Assembly (NCBI GenBank): GCA_036346255.1
Contig: CM070627.1
Location: forward strand, 32,758,143 to 32,822,142
Direction: 5' to 3'
Origin: Ampelocalamus luodianensis
Taxonomy: Eukaryota > Streptophyta > Magnoliopsida > Poales > Poaceae
DNA: 64,000 nucleotides
Each line of letters starts with the position of its first letter. Position 1 is the stretch's first letter. The translations under genes were made by a program, and so were the position numbers. Below are positions 21,524 through 33,572 of this stretch, one piece after another. The notes beneath the pieces were generated by a model. That model saw only the letters and a program-made list of their open reading frames with translations, did no database searches and had not been told where the DNA came from.

Positions 21524-22120
21524 TGTAGGATCGAGGAGGCCGACTAGAAGGAGGTGAATATGCACTTTTAAAATTATTTTGGCTAAAACCAGTTTTATAT
21601 GTGGAAGTGTAAATCAAAACGATTTTACACAATTAATGCCTAAAATATATAGTTCAACTATGTGCGCCAACGACCTAAGTCTATGTCAAGGTTTGCAATC
21701 TTAGAGTGACAAGCAAGCAATTTAATTCTAGGAATGCTAATTTCACAAAGTAAAACACAAAAGAGCAAACCATAACGATGACACGTGATCCTTTTACAAT
21801 GGTGTTCGTAGACTTATCAGTCTCCTCTAATCTACGTTGAGGTAAGCCAAAACGAATTGGACCGGCTTCACGAATTAAACCAAACACCACGAATCCACTA
21901 GTGGTAGCTCTTTCCCCTCCGGGTATGTGAGCTCCAACCATCACAACAATATTGGGCCTTCTCATAAGCTTTTTGAGAAGATCACATGACCACGACACCT
22001 CCACGTCGTCTTGGTGTCGACAAACACCAAGAGTAACAAGCCAAGCCCCTTGCTTGACTCTCAGCACGTACAACACATGCACAAGTGGATACTCAATCTA
22101 CCTCTAGATATAACACATAC
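21524..22120 (-). mobile_element. SIRE-like copia LTR fragment
   Basis: Starts TGTAGGATCGAGGAGGCCGACTAGAAGGAGGTGAATA, parallel to the LTR starts at 51017 and 58588 in this window. Downstream text (GTGTTCGTAGACTTATCAGTC, CCAAAACGAATTGGACCGGC, CACCTCCACGTCGTCTTGGTGTCG) matches the central part of the 58588 LTR. By that orientation it is the end of an LTR whose element reads on the minus strand. It breaks off at 22120 where another LTR-like sequence begins. Confidence 0.8.
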
Positions 22121-25100
22121 TGTAATATCTTAAAGTTCTGTTAACAAATTAAAATTAACAAAATATTATTTTATTGGTTTTTAGTTTTAAAAAAGTTTTA
22201 TTGCTTTTCTTAAATTTCCTGGTGTTTAAAAGTCAAAAATAAAATTTATTGAGTTTACTGAGTTTTTATTGGGTCTAAAGTTAAAAAGAAAAACTAAATT
22301 AATTTCTTTATTTTCTAGATTTTAAAAAGGGGTTTTCTATTTTCCAAAAACTTAAAATAAACTATGTGCAAAAAATAAAAGCCAACTTTGAGTTGGAAAT
22401 AATTTTATTAAATTCCAAAAATAACACCCATATTCTAAGGCCTTTTAGAAGCATTAAAAATAAAATAAACCATTTGAATTTTCTGGGTCTCTTGGATTTT
22501 CTCCAAGTTCCTTGTTGTTCTCACAACCCAATTTATTCTATTTTTTGTTTTCCCAAAAGTTATTTTATTTGTTGAAAATTTTAATTTAAATTATTTAATT
22601 TGAGGTGTGGATTCCTTTTGAAGCTTTAAAAATAAAAATAATCATTTAGATTTTATTGATTTAATTTAAAGCTTAAAATTGAATTTCTGAAGGAAAAATA
22701 TTTTAAATGGTTAAAATAAACCTAAAAAATCCAAAACTATTTTATTGATCTATTAAGGTTCTAGAGTATTTTATAAAATTTCCATGAAATTTTTAATTTA
22801 TTTAATTTCTGAATTTTTCTCTATTCCCTTATTTTCTTTCTCTCTCCTCCCTTTTTTCCCAGGTCATCTTCCCGTTGAAGCACCGAACGCCATGGGCATC
22901 CATGCCACCAGCTCTCGTGCCACCTCCACCCCTACCCCATGCCCTGCCAGCCACGCCCTAGCCCTCCTGCTCCCAACCGTCCCCGCCTATCCCCCTAGCA
23001 TCCCACATCCCCTACCACTCGAGGTGCCCCATGCCTTACGCCATCCCCATGCCGCACCACCAGCTCCCCCATGAGCTCCCCTCTCCCTTCCTGCCCCCTT
23101 CTCTGCTATAAAACGGCGCGGTAGCACCTCCTCCTCTCCCCTTCCCCTCTCCTCTTCCCCCTCTCCTTCCCTCTCCCCTACCAAAGGACCCATCGGCCAA
23201 GCTCCCACCGAGCTCTAGTGCTCCCATCGCACCATCTCCCTCTTCGTTCTCCCTCCTTGGTCACCCATTTCCCGAGCCGACCGCGTCATCTCACGTTCTA
23301 GGGCGCCCTCTTCTTTTCCCCATTTGCCCCAGCCGATTGCTCGCCGTAGAGCCATGTTGTCGCGAGCTCCCTCCCGCCGGCCATGGCCGCCGTTGCGTCG
23401 CCTCCTTGGCCCTTCCCCGAGCTGGCATACAGCTTCCCCACACCCGATCGATACTTGTGCTTGCGCCATCTCTTGCCGGCTGCCACCGAAGCGCCACCGC
23501 CCCGAGCAGCCTTGCCCGCGTGCGCCACCTCCGGCCATCCTTCGGCATCGTCGCTGCCACCATTGTCCATGTGGGGTCCACAAAACAGCCACCCCTTTAT
23601 TCCTTAAATCCTGAAAAAAAACAAACAAAGATTCTTTGGTATATTCCTTTTTCTAATTTCTACCATTTCATGTGATTATCCAACTTCTAGACGTTCATTC
23701 TCCTTCATACGAACTCCGATTCCAGCAATTCTTATTCCTAAATTCATCTAAAGGCGGTATCTTTCTTTTGGTTCTAGTTTTGTAATTTTTTAGATTTTAT
23801 TTGAATTTGGCTTATTTTCATGTGTGGATTGCGACGACTTTGAAGAACCGGATTTCGACACTGTTTAAGAATAACAACTAAATAACCAAGACAAGTTACA
23901 TCCTTTGATCATATTTGAATCCCAATATTTTAAATAATTTAAATTCTATTTTAAATTATTTTTGCATGCGTATTTATACTCAAATAATTTAAATTCTTAT
24001 CCTAAGCTTTATAGTTATTCCTAATTCCAATGTGTAGCCATTTATTGTCAAGATAGACAGTATGGAGAATTTTTCTCAAAGTAATGTATTTATGGGTTAG
24101 AAATTGAAAGGATTTGATTATAAGAATACATTACTGTTGGATGGTTGATTATAAGAAATATCGTATTATTGGATTATGGTTGGAAGTTAGATTGTAGGAA
24201 TTCATAATTCATGGAGATTGATTGTAGAATCATACAATTGTTGATTATCAGATTATAGGATTGAATAATTATTAGAGATTGAATCATAGAAATGTGATAT
24301 TGACGGATGAGGATTATAGAAATAAATGATTGGTAGATGTTAGACTATAGAAATATATCTTGGATGGATTATAGAAATATATCTTGTTTGGATTATACAT
24401 GTATATTTTGCTGGATTATTAGAATATATCATTGTTAAGATCAGATTGTTGATATCGGATTATAGAAATGGATTATGGTTGGAAGTTGGATTTTTAGAGA
24501 TATATGATCGTTGGATATTGGATTGTAGAAATATATTATTGTTGGATTGTTGGAATAAGTCTCGTTGGATTATAGAAATGTACAATTATTGAATATTGGA
24601 ATATATGACTACATTAATGTTAGATATTGGATTATAGGACCACATTAATGTTAGATATTGGATTGGACAAATACAGTATCGTTGGACATTGGATTATTAG
24701 AAATACATGATTATTGGATATTAGATTCTAGAAGTAGTTTAGTTTTGGATATTGAATTGTTAGATATAGGATTATAGAAGTAGATAATTGTTGATATTGG
24801 ATTATCAAAGATTGGATTATAGAAATAGATAATTACTAGATATCGGATTATCAAAAATTGGATTATAGGATTATAGAATCATTGGATTGATGGATGTTGA
24901 ATTATTAGAAATAATTTATTAAGGAATAAATGGATTGATAGATATCGGATTATAGAATTAGAATATTGTTAAATGTTGGATCGATGGAAGTCAGATCATA
25001 GAAATAGACTGATATTGTGGATATTGGACTAATTGATATCAGAGTATAGGATTATATAATTGCTGGAGATTGTATTATTGGATTATCATTACAATACTGA

Positions 25101-26513
25101 TGGTTTACTTACTAGTCTTGGAATTGACAATTCTTGGACATTAATTTCTCACACCCTTCGTCCTAGATAAAACTCTGGTTAATACAATAGTACTGACTAG
25201 ATGTTTTATGGAAAAATGTGCCTAGTCATGCTTAGACCAAAAATGTTTAATTTGGGGAATTTAGCCAAATGATCAACTATGATTTAACATGAGGCTATGG
25301 TATTGTCTTACTATAGAACCTGTACAAATGATTTCTGAAAAGCGAAATAAAATAAAAGTTGATTTGGACTTGGGCAAAATGGATGTTTGGATGGTGCACG
25401 TTAATGCACAGGATCGAGTTATTTCTATGATCGAGGCACATGGGTTATTTTGGAAAGTCACCCAAGTCAATTAAGAACCGATCTTCGAGCCGCATCTTGC
25501 AAAGCCACATCGTACTACCACATATTCTGAATGGATAGGACATGTCTAACTAATTTGTAATATTTCACCGTGGTTGTGCCATCCGGTTGCATGAGTGTCT
25601 TTATGACCTACTTTTATGTATTCCCACATGGCGCAAGAGGGGGCTTAAGTCCGTGGGTTTCTATCCAAAGGAAGCAAAACCTTAGAGAGGCAGGACTATG
25701 GTGAGATGGTGCATTGTAGAGGTCTTGTGATAATCTCTTAGTCGCACACCTTCAGAAGTGTGTGAAATGAACATTAAGAGTGATTATCTCTTATGGGTAA
25801 AGTTGTACAACCTCTGCAGAGTGTTAAAAACTATTTGAATAGCCGTATCCACTGTCATGAACATGCTAAGTAAAGCCACTCAATGATAGACTTGATTTTT
25901 TTCAAAAGACTTTATCAAATGATTCTGGATAGTTTATCAAAATGGGAAATTGGGTAGGTAGCCATGTGATAGGAGTGTATCCTTCACCACTCATTGATGA
26001 ATGTTATCTGACTATAAAACTTGAGAATTTAGAAAATAAATTTTAGTTATTGAATATCTGCCTTGGAACTTAGTACAAGTATTTAAAGAAAATATTGCTT
26101 TATGCAAAATTCAACCCTATATGCCTTCTTTTGATATACCCCCAGCGTGCATTATAATTCTATTACTAGGTGTAACTTGTGGGGCACGGTTTGTTTGTGC
26201 TCACTCTTGCTTAATAAAACATTGTTCAAAGGAGAAGGACTGTGCAGCTGCTGGAGACCTCGACGAATAGGCCGTTATCCCAATGATTGCCTGTGGCAAA
26301 TTAGCTGGGCTCTACTACTTGCTCTTCATCTTCCATTATGTTCTTTGTTGTTGGCTTGTAAGCCTTTCTGATTATGTAAACTATGGTATTTATTAATAAA
26401 GTTTTGTGATTATGGATGATATCATATTTGTTTACTGTGTGAGCTAACTACTGATTATGGGACTAGTTCAGAAATGCACAGAGGATTTGAGGTGTTAATC
26501 CTGGGTCCTTACA
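22121..26513 (+). mobile_element. Candidate 4.4-kb solo LTR (gypsy type)
   Basis: Begins TGTAATATCTT, a gypsy LTR-type start, and ends GGGTCCTTACA, giving TG..CA termini. The flanking pentamers are CATAC and CATAA (4 of 5). SIRE-like LTR text precedes it and similar low-copy text follows, as if inserted into that older LTR. No gag or pol motif lies inside. The size suits long-LTR gypsy lineages, but no second copy is present for proof, so termini are tentative. Confidence 0.5.
24060..25090. repeat. Degenerate AT-rich tandem repeat field
   Basis: About 1 kb in which TTGGATTATAGAAATA-like and GATATTGGATTATAG-like units recur dozens of times with variable spacing (roughly 20-40 bp). No coding potential. 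It is internal to the candidate solo LTR. Confidence 0.85.
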
Positions 26514-27000
26514 CATAAACCTAGAGCTCTTCTCTCATTGCTCATAAGGTGCAACACATGTACAGTTGAGTATAGAGGCTTCCACTAGCTCAAAAAGAGT
26601 GAAATGAGAAGCATAAACCTTGCCCTCAACCAGTGTCGAGACCCAAATATGCAAATATGGATCCTTTGTGTATAATGTACTAGTTCAGGATCACGCTAAT
26701 GCCCACAGTGTCAACATAGATGAATATCATTCCACACAAGACGAATATAAGAATAAACGACTAATTTGATTAATAAATAACGGTTGTGACCTTATGGTCG
26801 AGTTTACACTTATTAAGCCACACAGGGCTGACACTAAATAAAGAGATGACAGCGGAACGAAAACAATTTCAGTAGGAACCCATCGATTTGCCACAGCAAC
26901 CGACTGAATCAAGACCTAGCGATCACCCTCCTCAAAGGCAGGCAAACACTCCTCCACTTCATCTAAATTCTGCTTTCTACTAGTGTTCGCATAATATGTT
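26514..27000. other. Repeat-derived spacer, no gene recognised
   Basis: Contains text resembling the outer part of an old LTR (GCAACACATGTACAGTTGAG; GGTCGAGTTTACACTTATTAAGC). It is possibly the continuation of the LTR interrupted at 22120. No ORF of substance. Confidence 0.4.
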
Positions 27001-27485
27001 TAGGCCTAAATCCTTCGGTATAAATGGAGGGAAATTTGATGCGAGGACACACATGCCACGTCGCCCCAATTTCACTTTGTCGTCCGATCCCGCACGTCCC
27101 TTCACCCTCGCCGTCTGATTTTTTTGGTTTTGTGTGCCCGTTCCTTTGCGTCGACGTAGGTACTTCGGTTCCTTCCTCATCCTCATCCCCTTCAAGTCTC
27201 CATCCGATCCTCAGCGCTTTCTCTGCCGTCGCTCCTCCCCTTCCCTTGCCCTGTCTCCGCCCCTTTCCCGCCACCTTCCCTCCCTTTGCCCCTGCCCCCA
27301 TCCCCTCCACCTTCACCTCACCTAGTTTCCCCCATCCCCTTCACCTCCTCCCGCGTCCCCGTCCCCATCCCCTCCACCTTCACCTCACCGGCCTCCGCTT
27401 TCCTCCCACGCCACGCCCTCCTCCCTCCCCCGGCGCCCTCCTCCTCGGTGCCTCCTCCCTATTCCTGGCCTCCCCCATCTCCACC
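27001..27485 (+). pseudogene. GC-rich gene 5' region, left part of a split locus
   Basis: C/T- and C-rich sequence typical of grass 5' leaders, with an exact ~26-bp repeat (CCCATCCCCTCCACCTTCAC...) at about 27299 and 27364. Its last ~100 bp (CCCTCCTCCCTCCC, CTGGCCTCCCCCATCTCCACC) recurs at about 37398-37470, showing that the locus carried a tandem duplication before the gypsy element landed at CCACC (27481-27485). Confidence 0.6.
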
Positions 27486-29805
27486 TGTAATACCCCAGCT
27501 CAACATTGAGCCTGGAATGCTACTAAAATTAAATTAAACAAAACTAAACTATGACTAATTACAAATTTTCGGCAGAACCTCCTTTGTATAATTAACTATA
27601 CCGAGGTTCCAACAATTAATCATAGCATTTAATAATAAACTCCATATTCAAGCATGCAAGATAATCTGATAAACATAAATAAAACTTGCTATTCTCATTA
27701 TTACAATTAACCTGAAACTCAAAACCATTCATAAGTGATTCTCGCGCAGTTTACTTATTATTGGAATAAAACTAAAAGACAGTCGCCTTAAGGATGAGTG
27801 GTAGTGAGTGCATCCAAACATCTACTCCCTCCCATGCATGCCATCCTTGCCAGTTGTACCTATAACATATCAAAGCAAGAGTGAGCCCAAAGACTCTGCA
27901 AGTATCAACAAGACTAACGCTAGTTCACAGTCATAGCATCAATAGACCAAACTAAATATTACACTAAACATAGCCTTCATGCTTATGTAATGCGACCGAT
28001 GCAATGCACCTTTTAAACTTTATCTCTTTTTGCATTTTACCGGTAATGCGGGGTATACAACCGTTGATGTATACCCTTGCCTGTGCCCTCTCGCACAGGG
28101 ACCAAGAGCATATACTCCACAAGTATAGGGACCTTTGCCCATCATCTTCATGATGGGGACATCTTTACTCATTGCCCACATTCTACGAATGTGGGGACCT
28201 CAAGCCCGTCATTTACATGACGGGAACCTCAACTATTTATACTTGGTCACCACGTGATCAAGTCTCAAACATGCTTAAAACATGCATATGTACTATGACA
28301 TCATCTTTCATACATAAGAATTCAACGTGTACATAATAACATGCTTGCATTAACAACATACAAAGAAAACTTTAACCATAACTTGCATTCGCCAAGATAA
28401 ATTGAAACTCATCACAATAACATCCATGCATGACTATTACGAGCAAGGCACAAACAGTCCCAGCATACAAGCATAAATATACTATAACCCGAAAACTTAC
28501 CTTAACCGTGCGAGAACGGTGACGCGAAGAGGGCGCAACCCCTGGGGTCACGCTCCCATCTGAACATAAAGATAACCCAAACTAAGACCAACATACTAGA
28601 CCAAAAACATAAATAACCACACAATTGAACTCGCTAAACTCCCAAGCATTTCCAATCTTCCAATTTCTAGCGATCGATTTGGTGTTCACTGCGGACAATC
28701 AACTTCTAAAATACATAACTTTCTACTCATGGGTCCAAATAAGATGTTCTAATACTTTCTAGAAAGTTAATTAAATTACCTAAATAAACTTAGTCGGGGA
28801 GCCCTTCTGATTCTGCCATTTACTGCCCCTACCAAGTCAATCTACAGAACATCAATTGCCACATCGGGTTCTTTGGACAGTAAACTAAAACCACCATAAC
28901 TTTTGCTACGAAAGTCCAAATCTTACGTTCTTTATCTCTCTGAAAAGGTATGAAAATTACCTACATTTTTCGTTATATCGAGATCCTCTGATTTCGTCTT
29001 TAACTAATGGCTTAACCCAGTTTCTTACAGACTGTCCGAATGCTAACAGATTAGCAGGACAGCGGCACTTAAAAATTCATAACTCACTGACCGTTAATCG
29101 GATTTGGGCGTTCTTGGTGGCTACTGAAAGCTAAGAACATAAGACAACTATCTCTAGGAGGATGGATCCCCAGATTCTATCTCTAACAACATGAAAACTG
29201 TCGTCCAATCTACTGGACAGAACACGATCTTGCAAGTGACGAGACTCGATCTACCAAACGAATTCAATTGCGACTAATGCACCTCAACCAGTGAAGAACG
29301 CGCGTTGTTACCATTGTAGAATCGCAGCGAGATGAAGAACTTTCCTCGCGAAGATGAGCTCCTTCCTTCACCTTCTTCTCCTTTCTTGGCCGGTCATTCC
29401 GGGTGCGATCTCCCTCTACTCCACTCGGCCGGCAGCGGGGATGGATGATCTTCACCGGCAGCAAGGGGAGGACTAGGGGAGGTTCAAGGGAGGCGGCGCA
29501 AAGGGGGGAGGAGTGGTCAGGGAGGAGGTTGGGCGCAAGGTGGAGGAGGGGAGGGGAAGGAAAGTGGCGGCCACAAGGGGGGAGGGGTGGGAGACGTGGG
29601 GGAGTGGGGGTGTGCTAGGGTTTGAGGCCCCCCTTGGCCAGCCACCAACATGGGCCTTTGGGACCCACGGTTGCTTTGCCCCTTAGGCTTCATGGCCTCC
29701 TCTTGGCCCTAACCCAAAACTGGAAGAACAGATGAGTCGTCGGAATCCTCTGTTAAAATCCGATTTCGAACTGAAATCTTCCTAAACGACAAAAAGGGTA
29801 TTACA
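27486..29805 (-). repeat. 3' LTR of the gypsy element
   Basis: About 2320 bp, TG..CA bounded, highly similar along its whole length to 34846-37158. It contains the hairpin array, A/T-rich text and, near its right end, a G-rich block (29440-29620) on the plus strand. Confidence 0.92.
28051..28263. repeat. Array of seven short hairpins in the 3' LTR
   Basis: Stems starting at 28051 (GGGTATAC), 28080 (CCTGTGC), 28111 (TATACT), 28138 (CCCATCAT), 28175 (CCCACATT), 28205 (CCCGTCAT) and 28241 (ACTTGGTCAC, one mismatch), each paired to its reverse complement over 3-11 nt loops. Starts are 27-37 bp apart. Most downstream arms run into GGGACC or GGGAC. Confidence 0.9.
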
Positions 29806-29820
29806 TTCTACCCCCCTTAA
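29806..29820 (-). other. Polypurine tract of the gypsy element
   Basis: On the minus strand TTAAGGGGGGTAGAA directly precedes the TGTAATACCC start of the 3' LTR, as required for plus-strand priming. Confidence 0.85.
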
Positions 29821-29894
29821 CAGGATTCGACCCCGAATCTAAACACCAAACTACACAAGATAAGTCCGAGACTGGAAACTTAACAACAAAGATT

Positions 29895-32800
29895 ACACAC
29901 CTGATGTTAACAAGTCTGGATATAGCTCGTGCATGCGAGACTCCAGTTCCCAAGTGGCCTCTCTCTCGGTCTGCTGCGACCAAAGCACCTTAACTTACTT
30001 CAAAGTTTTGTTCCTCAAAGCTTTTTCTGATCTTTCCAAAATCTGCACTGGCTTGGACTCAAAGGATAGATCCTGCTCGATAGTTAAAGGTTCTAGTGAA
30101 ACATGATGCTCCAGATCTCGCAGGTACTTCCTTAGCATAGATACGTGAAAAACATTATGCACTTCGCGCATAGACTCTGATAGGTCCAAACGATATGCCA
30201 ATTTCCTGATCTGAGCCAAGATCATGAATGGCCCAACGTACCTCGGGCTAAGCTTCCCTCCGGTACCGAACCTCACCACACCCTTAGTGGGAGATACTCT
30301 CAAGAGCACCTGATCTCCCACTTCAAATTCCAAGTCCCTTCTCCTCACATTTGCATAACTTTTCTGTCTACTCTGGGCTGCTAATAGGTTCTGTCTCAAC
30401 AAAGCCACTCGTTCAACAGTCTTTTGTACCCAATCCGGACCCAAGACTGCCTTCTCACCCACTGCTTCCCAGCAGAGGGGTGACCTGCATTTACGCCCAT
30501 ACAAAACCTCGAACGGTGCGGCCTTAATGCTTGAATGGTAGCTGTTATTGTAAGCAAATTCTGCCAATGGTAACTGATCCTCCCAACTACCCTTCCAGGA
30601 CAGAACACAGGACTGCAACATGTCCTCCAAGGTCTGAATCGTGCGCTCCGACTGTCCATCTATCTGTGGATGGAAAGCCATGCTCAGACGAAGTTGGGTG
30701 CCCAGTGCCCAGTGCACTCTGCAAACTCTCCCAAAACTTGGATACAAATTTGGCATCTCTATCAGAAATGATGGTCTTTGGCACTCCAGGCAATCTCACA
30801 ATCTCACGCACATAGATAGGAGCCAAGTCGCTCGTTGAGTTGGTCGTGCGGATAGAAATAAAATGTGCGGATTTGCTAAACCGATCCACTATTACCCAAA
30901 TTGTATCTATACCTCGTGGTGATCGAGGCAACGTAACTACAAAATCCATAGATATATCATCCCAAGGCCATTGAGGGACCTCTAATGACTGCAACAACCC
31001 TGCAGGACGCTTATGTTCTGCCTTCACTTGCTAACAAACGCCACAAGAGACTACATAATTAGCAATATCCACTTTCATTCTTTTCCATCAGAAGTTCTGC
31101 TTCAGATCACGGTACATCTTCGTCTCACTCGGATGAACAGTATACGGAGTGCGATGTGCCTCCCTCAGGATGTCATCCTTAACTTCCGCCTTCCGCGGCA
31201 CACAAAGGCGACCCTTAAATCGCAATGCTCCAAACCCATCCAAACTGAAATCCCCTTCTTTGCCCAACTCCAGACGCTTCCTGACCCTCTGCAATAACTG
31301 GTCACCTTGCTGTGCTTCCCGCACCCGCTCTGGAATAGCTGACTCTAAGATCAGCTGAGTTTCAACATGAGCCGTGCCTACATAACAATAAGATATTCCC
31401 ATGCGATCAAAATCAGCAATTAGGTAATCCAGAGTAGCAGGTGTCGCCTTGCAACTAAGAGCATCAGCCACCACATTGGCCTTGCTTGGATGGTACTGAA
31501 TCGTGAGATCGTAGTCCTTGATCAGCTCCAACCATCTGCGCTGCCTCAGATTCAGGTCCTTCTGTGTGAAAATATAGTTAAGACTTTTGTGGTCAGTAAA
31601 GACATCACATGATTCACCATACAGATAGTGTCTCCAGAGCTTCAAAGCGAACACTACCGTAGCCAGCTCTAAATCATGAGTTGGGTAGTTCTGTTCATGC
31701 TTCTTCAGCTATCTAGATGCGTAAGCCAGCACCTTACCATCTTGCATGAGCACACAACCCAAACCAATTCGAGAAGCATCAGAGTAAACTGTGAAACGCT
31801 TCCCGGGCTCAGGAACAGTGAGGACAGGAGCAGTCACCAGCCTTTCCTTCAAAGTCTGAAAACTGCGTTCGCAATCATCATCCCACCGAAACCGTACATC
31901 CTTCTGAGTGAGCCTGGATAACGGTTTTGCAATGATGGAGAAGTCCTAAACAAAACACCGATAATAACCTGCTATACCAACGAAGCTTCTCACTTCTTTG
32001 ACATTGGTCGACCTTTCCCATTCTACCACTGTGGAGATTTTAATTTGATCAACTGATATTCCCTTATGATTAATAACATGCCCCAAGAATCCCACTTCAG
32101 ACATCCAGAACTCAAGACTTTTTTAACTTGGCATAAAACCTATTCTCTCTTAGCGTCTCCAACACCAGCCTCAGATCACACCCATGATCCGCTTCAGTCT
32201 TTGAATAGATCAAAATATCATCAATAAAGACGACGACAAAGTCATCCAGATACTCATGCAGCATCCTATTCATTGTCTCCATGAAAGCAGCATGGACATT
32301 CATTAGTCCAAAAGACATAACTTTAAATTCAAAGTGACCATACCTTGTAGAGAACGTCGTTTTCTCAATATCCTCCTTCCGGACAGGAATGTGGTTATAA
32401 CCCGACTTAAGATCAATCTTTGAAAATACCTTTGCCCCTCTCAACTGATCAAATAAATCTTCAATGCGAGGCAAAGGATATTTATTCTTGATGGTCAGCT
32501 GGTTGAGAGCACGGTAATCGATACACATGCGCCAACTACCATCATTCTTCTTGGTAAACAGAACAGGAGCTCCCCACGGAGACACACTAGGTCGAATAAG
32601 ATCTTTTACTTTTAGATCATCCAACTGCTTCTTTAGTTCCTCCTGAAAAGGACGTGCCAGATGGTACGGGGTCATAGAAACTGGTCGAGCACCCGGTACT
32701 AAATCAATCCTGAACTCCCCTGGACGTAGTGGAGGCATCCCTGGCAGGTCTGCTGGAAAAACATCCAGAAACTCCCGAACCACTGGAATACCTGCAGCAG

Positions 32801-33572
32801 TCAAGGACAAACTTGGCTTCTCTACCAAGGACAAGAGGAGCCCACTCTTTGCTGCTCGGCTACCAGGAAACAAACTAACCAGCACACAAAGTGAATAAGA
32901 AGGGGCACTACCCTGGAAAACTCTCTCCTGTCCAGACGGAGCTCGCAAAGTTACTGTCTTCCAAAAACAAGATATGACAGCACGGTAACTATGCAACCAA
33001 TCCATACCCAAAATAACGTCAAACGGTTCCATCCTCATAACCATCATATTAGCAATAAAGTCTTCCCCATCTAAGGATATCACACAACTGGGACAGACTG
33101 TGGAACTAGAAAGAATTCCTCCAAGAGAATTAACTACAACTGACTGAGCTATAGACTGCATACTCAAAGGTACTCTGCTAGCAAACTCTAGTGACGCAAA
33201 AGAGAAAGTAGCTCCAGAATCAAATAAAACAAAGGCCTCCATTGAGTCCACAAGAAGCGTACCTGTCAACACATCGGGACGGCCTGCCGACTCAGCAGTC
33301 GGCATGGCATAAGCAACTGATGCTGGGGCGGTGAAAGCCCCAGTACCCTGGTAAGGTGGTGCGGTAGCTGCAGGAGGGCTGAAGGTGCCGAAACTGGAAA
33401 TGGTGCCGCAGGAGCAGACGACAAACAATACCCTGGCGGTGGAACCCCTCCAGGAGTAGGGTAGTAGGGCTGAGGGTACATCCAAGACTGAGTAGGAGCA
33501 GCCGCTAACATCTGCACGGATCCTCGTGAAGAAGCAGCTGGCGCTAGTGCCGATACCGGAGCTGGCTCCCAC
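29895..33572 (-). pseudogene. Gypsy pol relic: protease, RT, RNase H, integrase, chromodomain
   Basis: Protease: FVLFDSGATFSFASLEFASR (about 33180-33240). Reverse transcriptase 32112-32740: RMCIDYRALNQLTIKNKYPL, IDLKSGYNHI, FIDDILIYSK. RNase H around 31400-31900: DHKSLNYIF, WLELIKDYDLTIQYHPSKAN; zinc-binding part near 31110-31170. Integrase 29995-31027: DISMDFVVTLP, IISDRDAKF, FHPQIDGQSERTIQTLEDML. The chromodomain at the end (about 29900-30070: PVQILERSEKALRNKTLK, then VKVLW and EATWELESRM) is split by a TAA at 29995-29997. Further in-frame stops interrupt the RT/RNase H junction, RNase H and the integrase start. Confidence 0.93.

Noticed and set aside
22784..23675. Pro/Ala-rich ORFs on both strands
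   Set aside because: GC-rich block inside the candidate solo LTR; similar blocks sit inside the other gypsy LTRs, so they belong to the LTR and not to a gene.
28051..28263. Hairpin array considered as a CRISPR-like repeat array
   Set aside because: The stems differ in sequence, there is no constant direct repeat, and it lies in a plant retrotransposon LTR.
29403..29618. Gly/Arg-rich ORF, repeated near 36847-37065
   Set aside because: Occurs at the same position of both LTRs of the gypsy element; it is LTR sequence.
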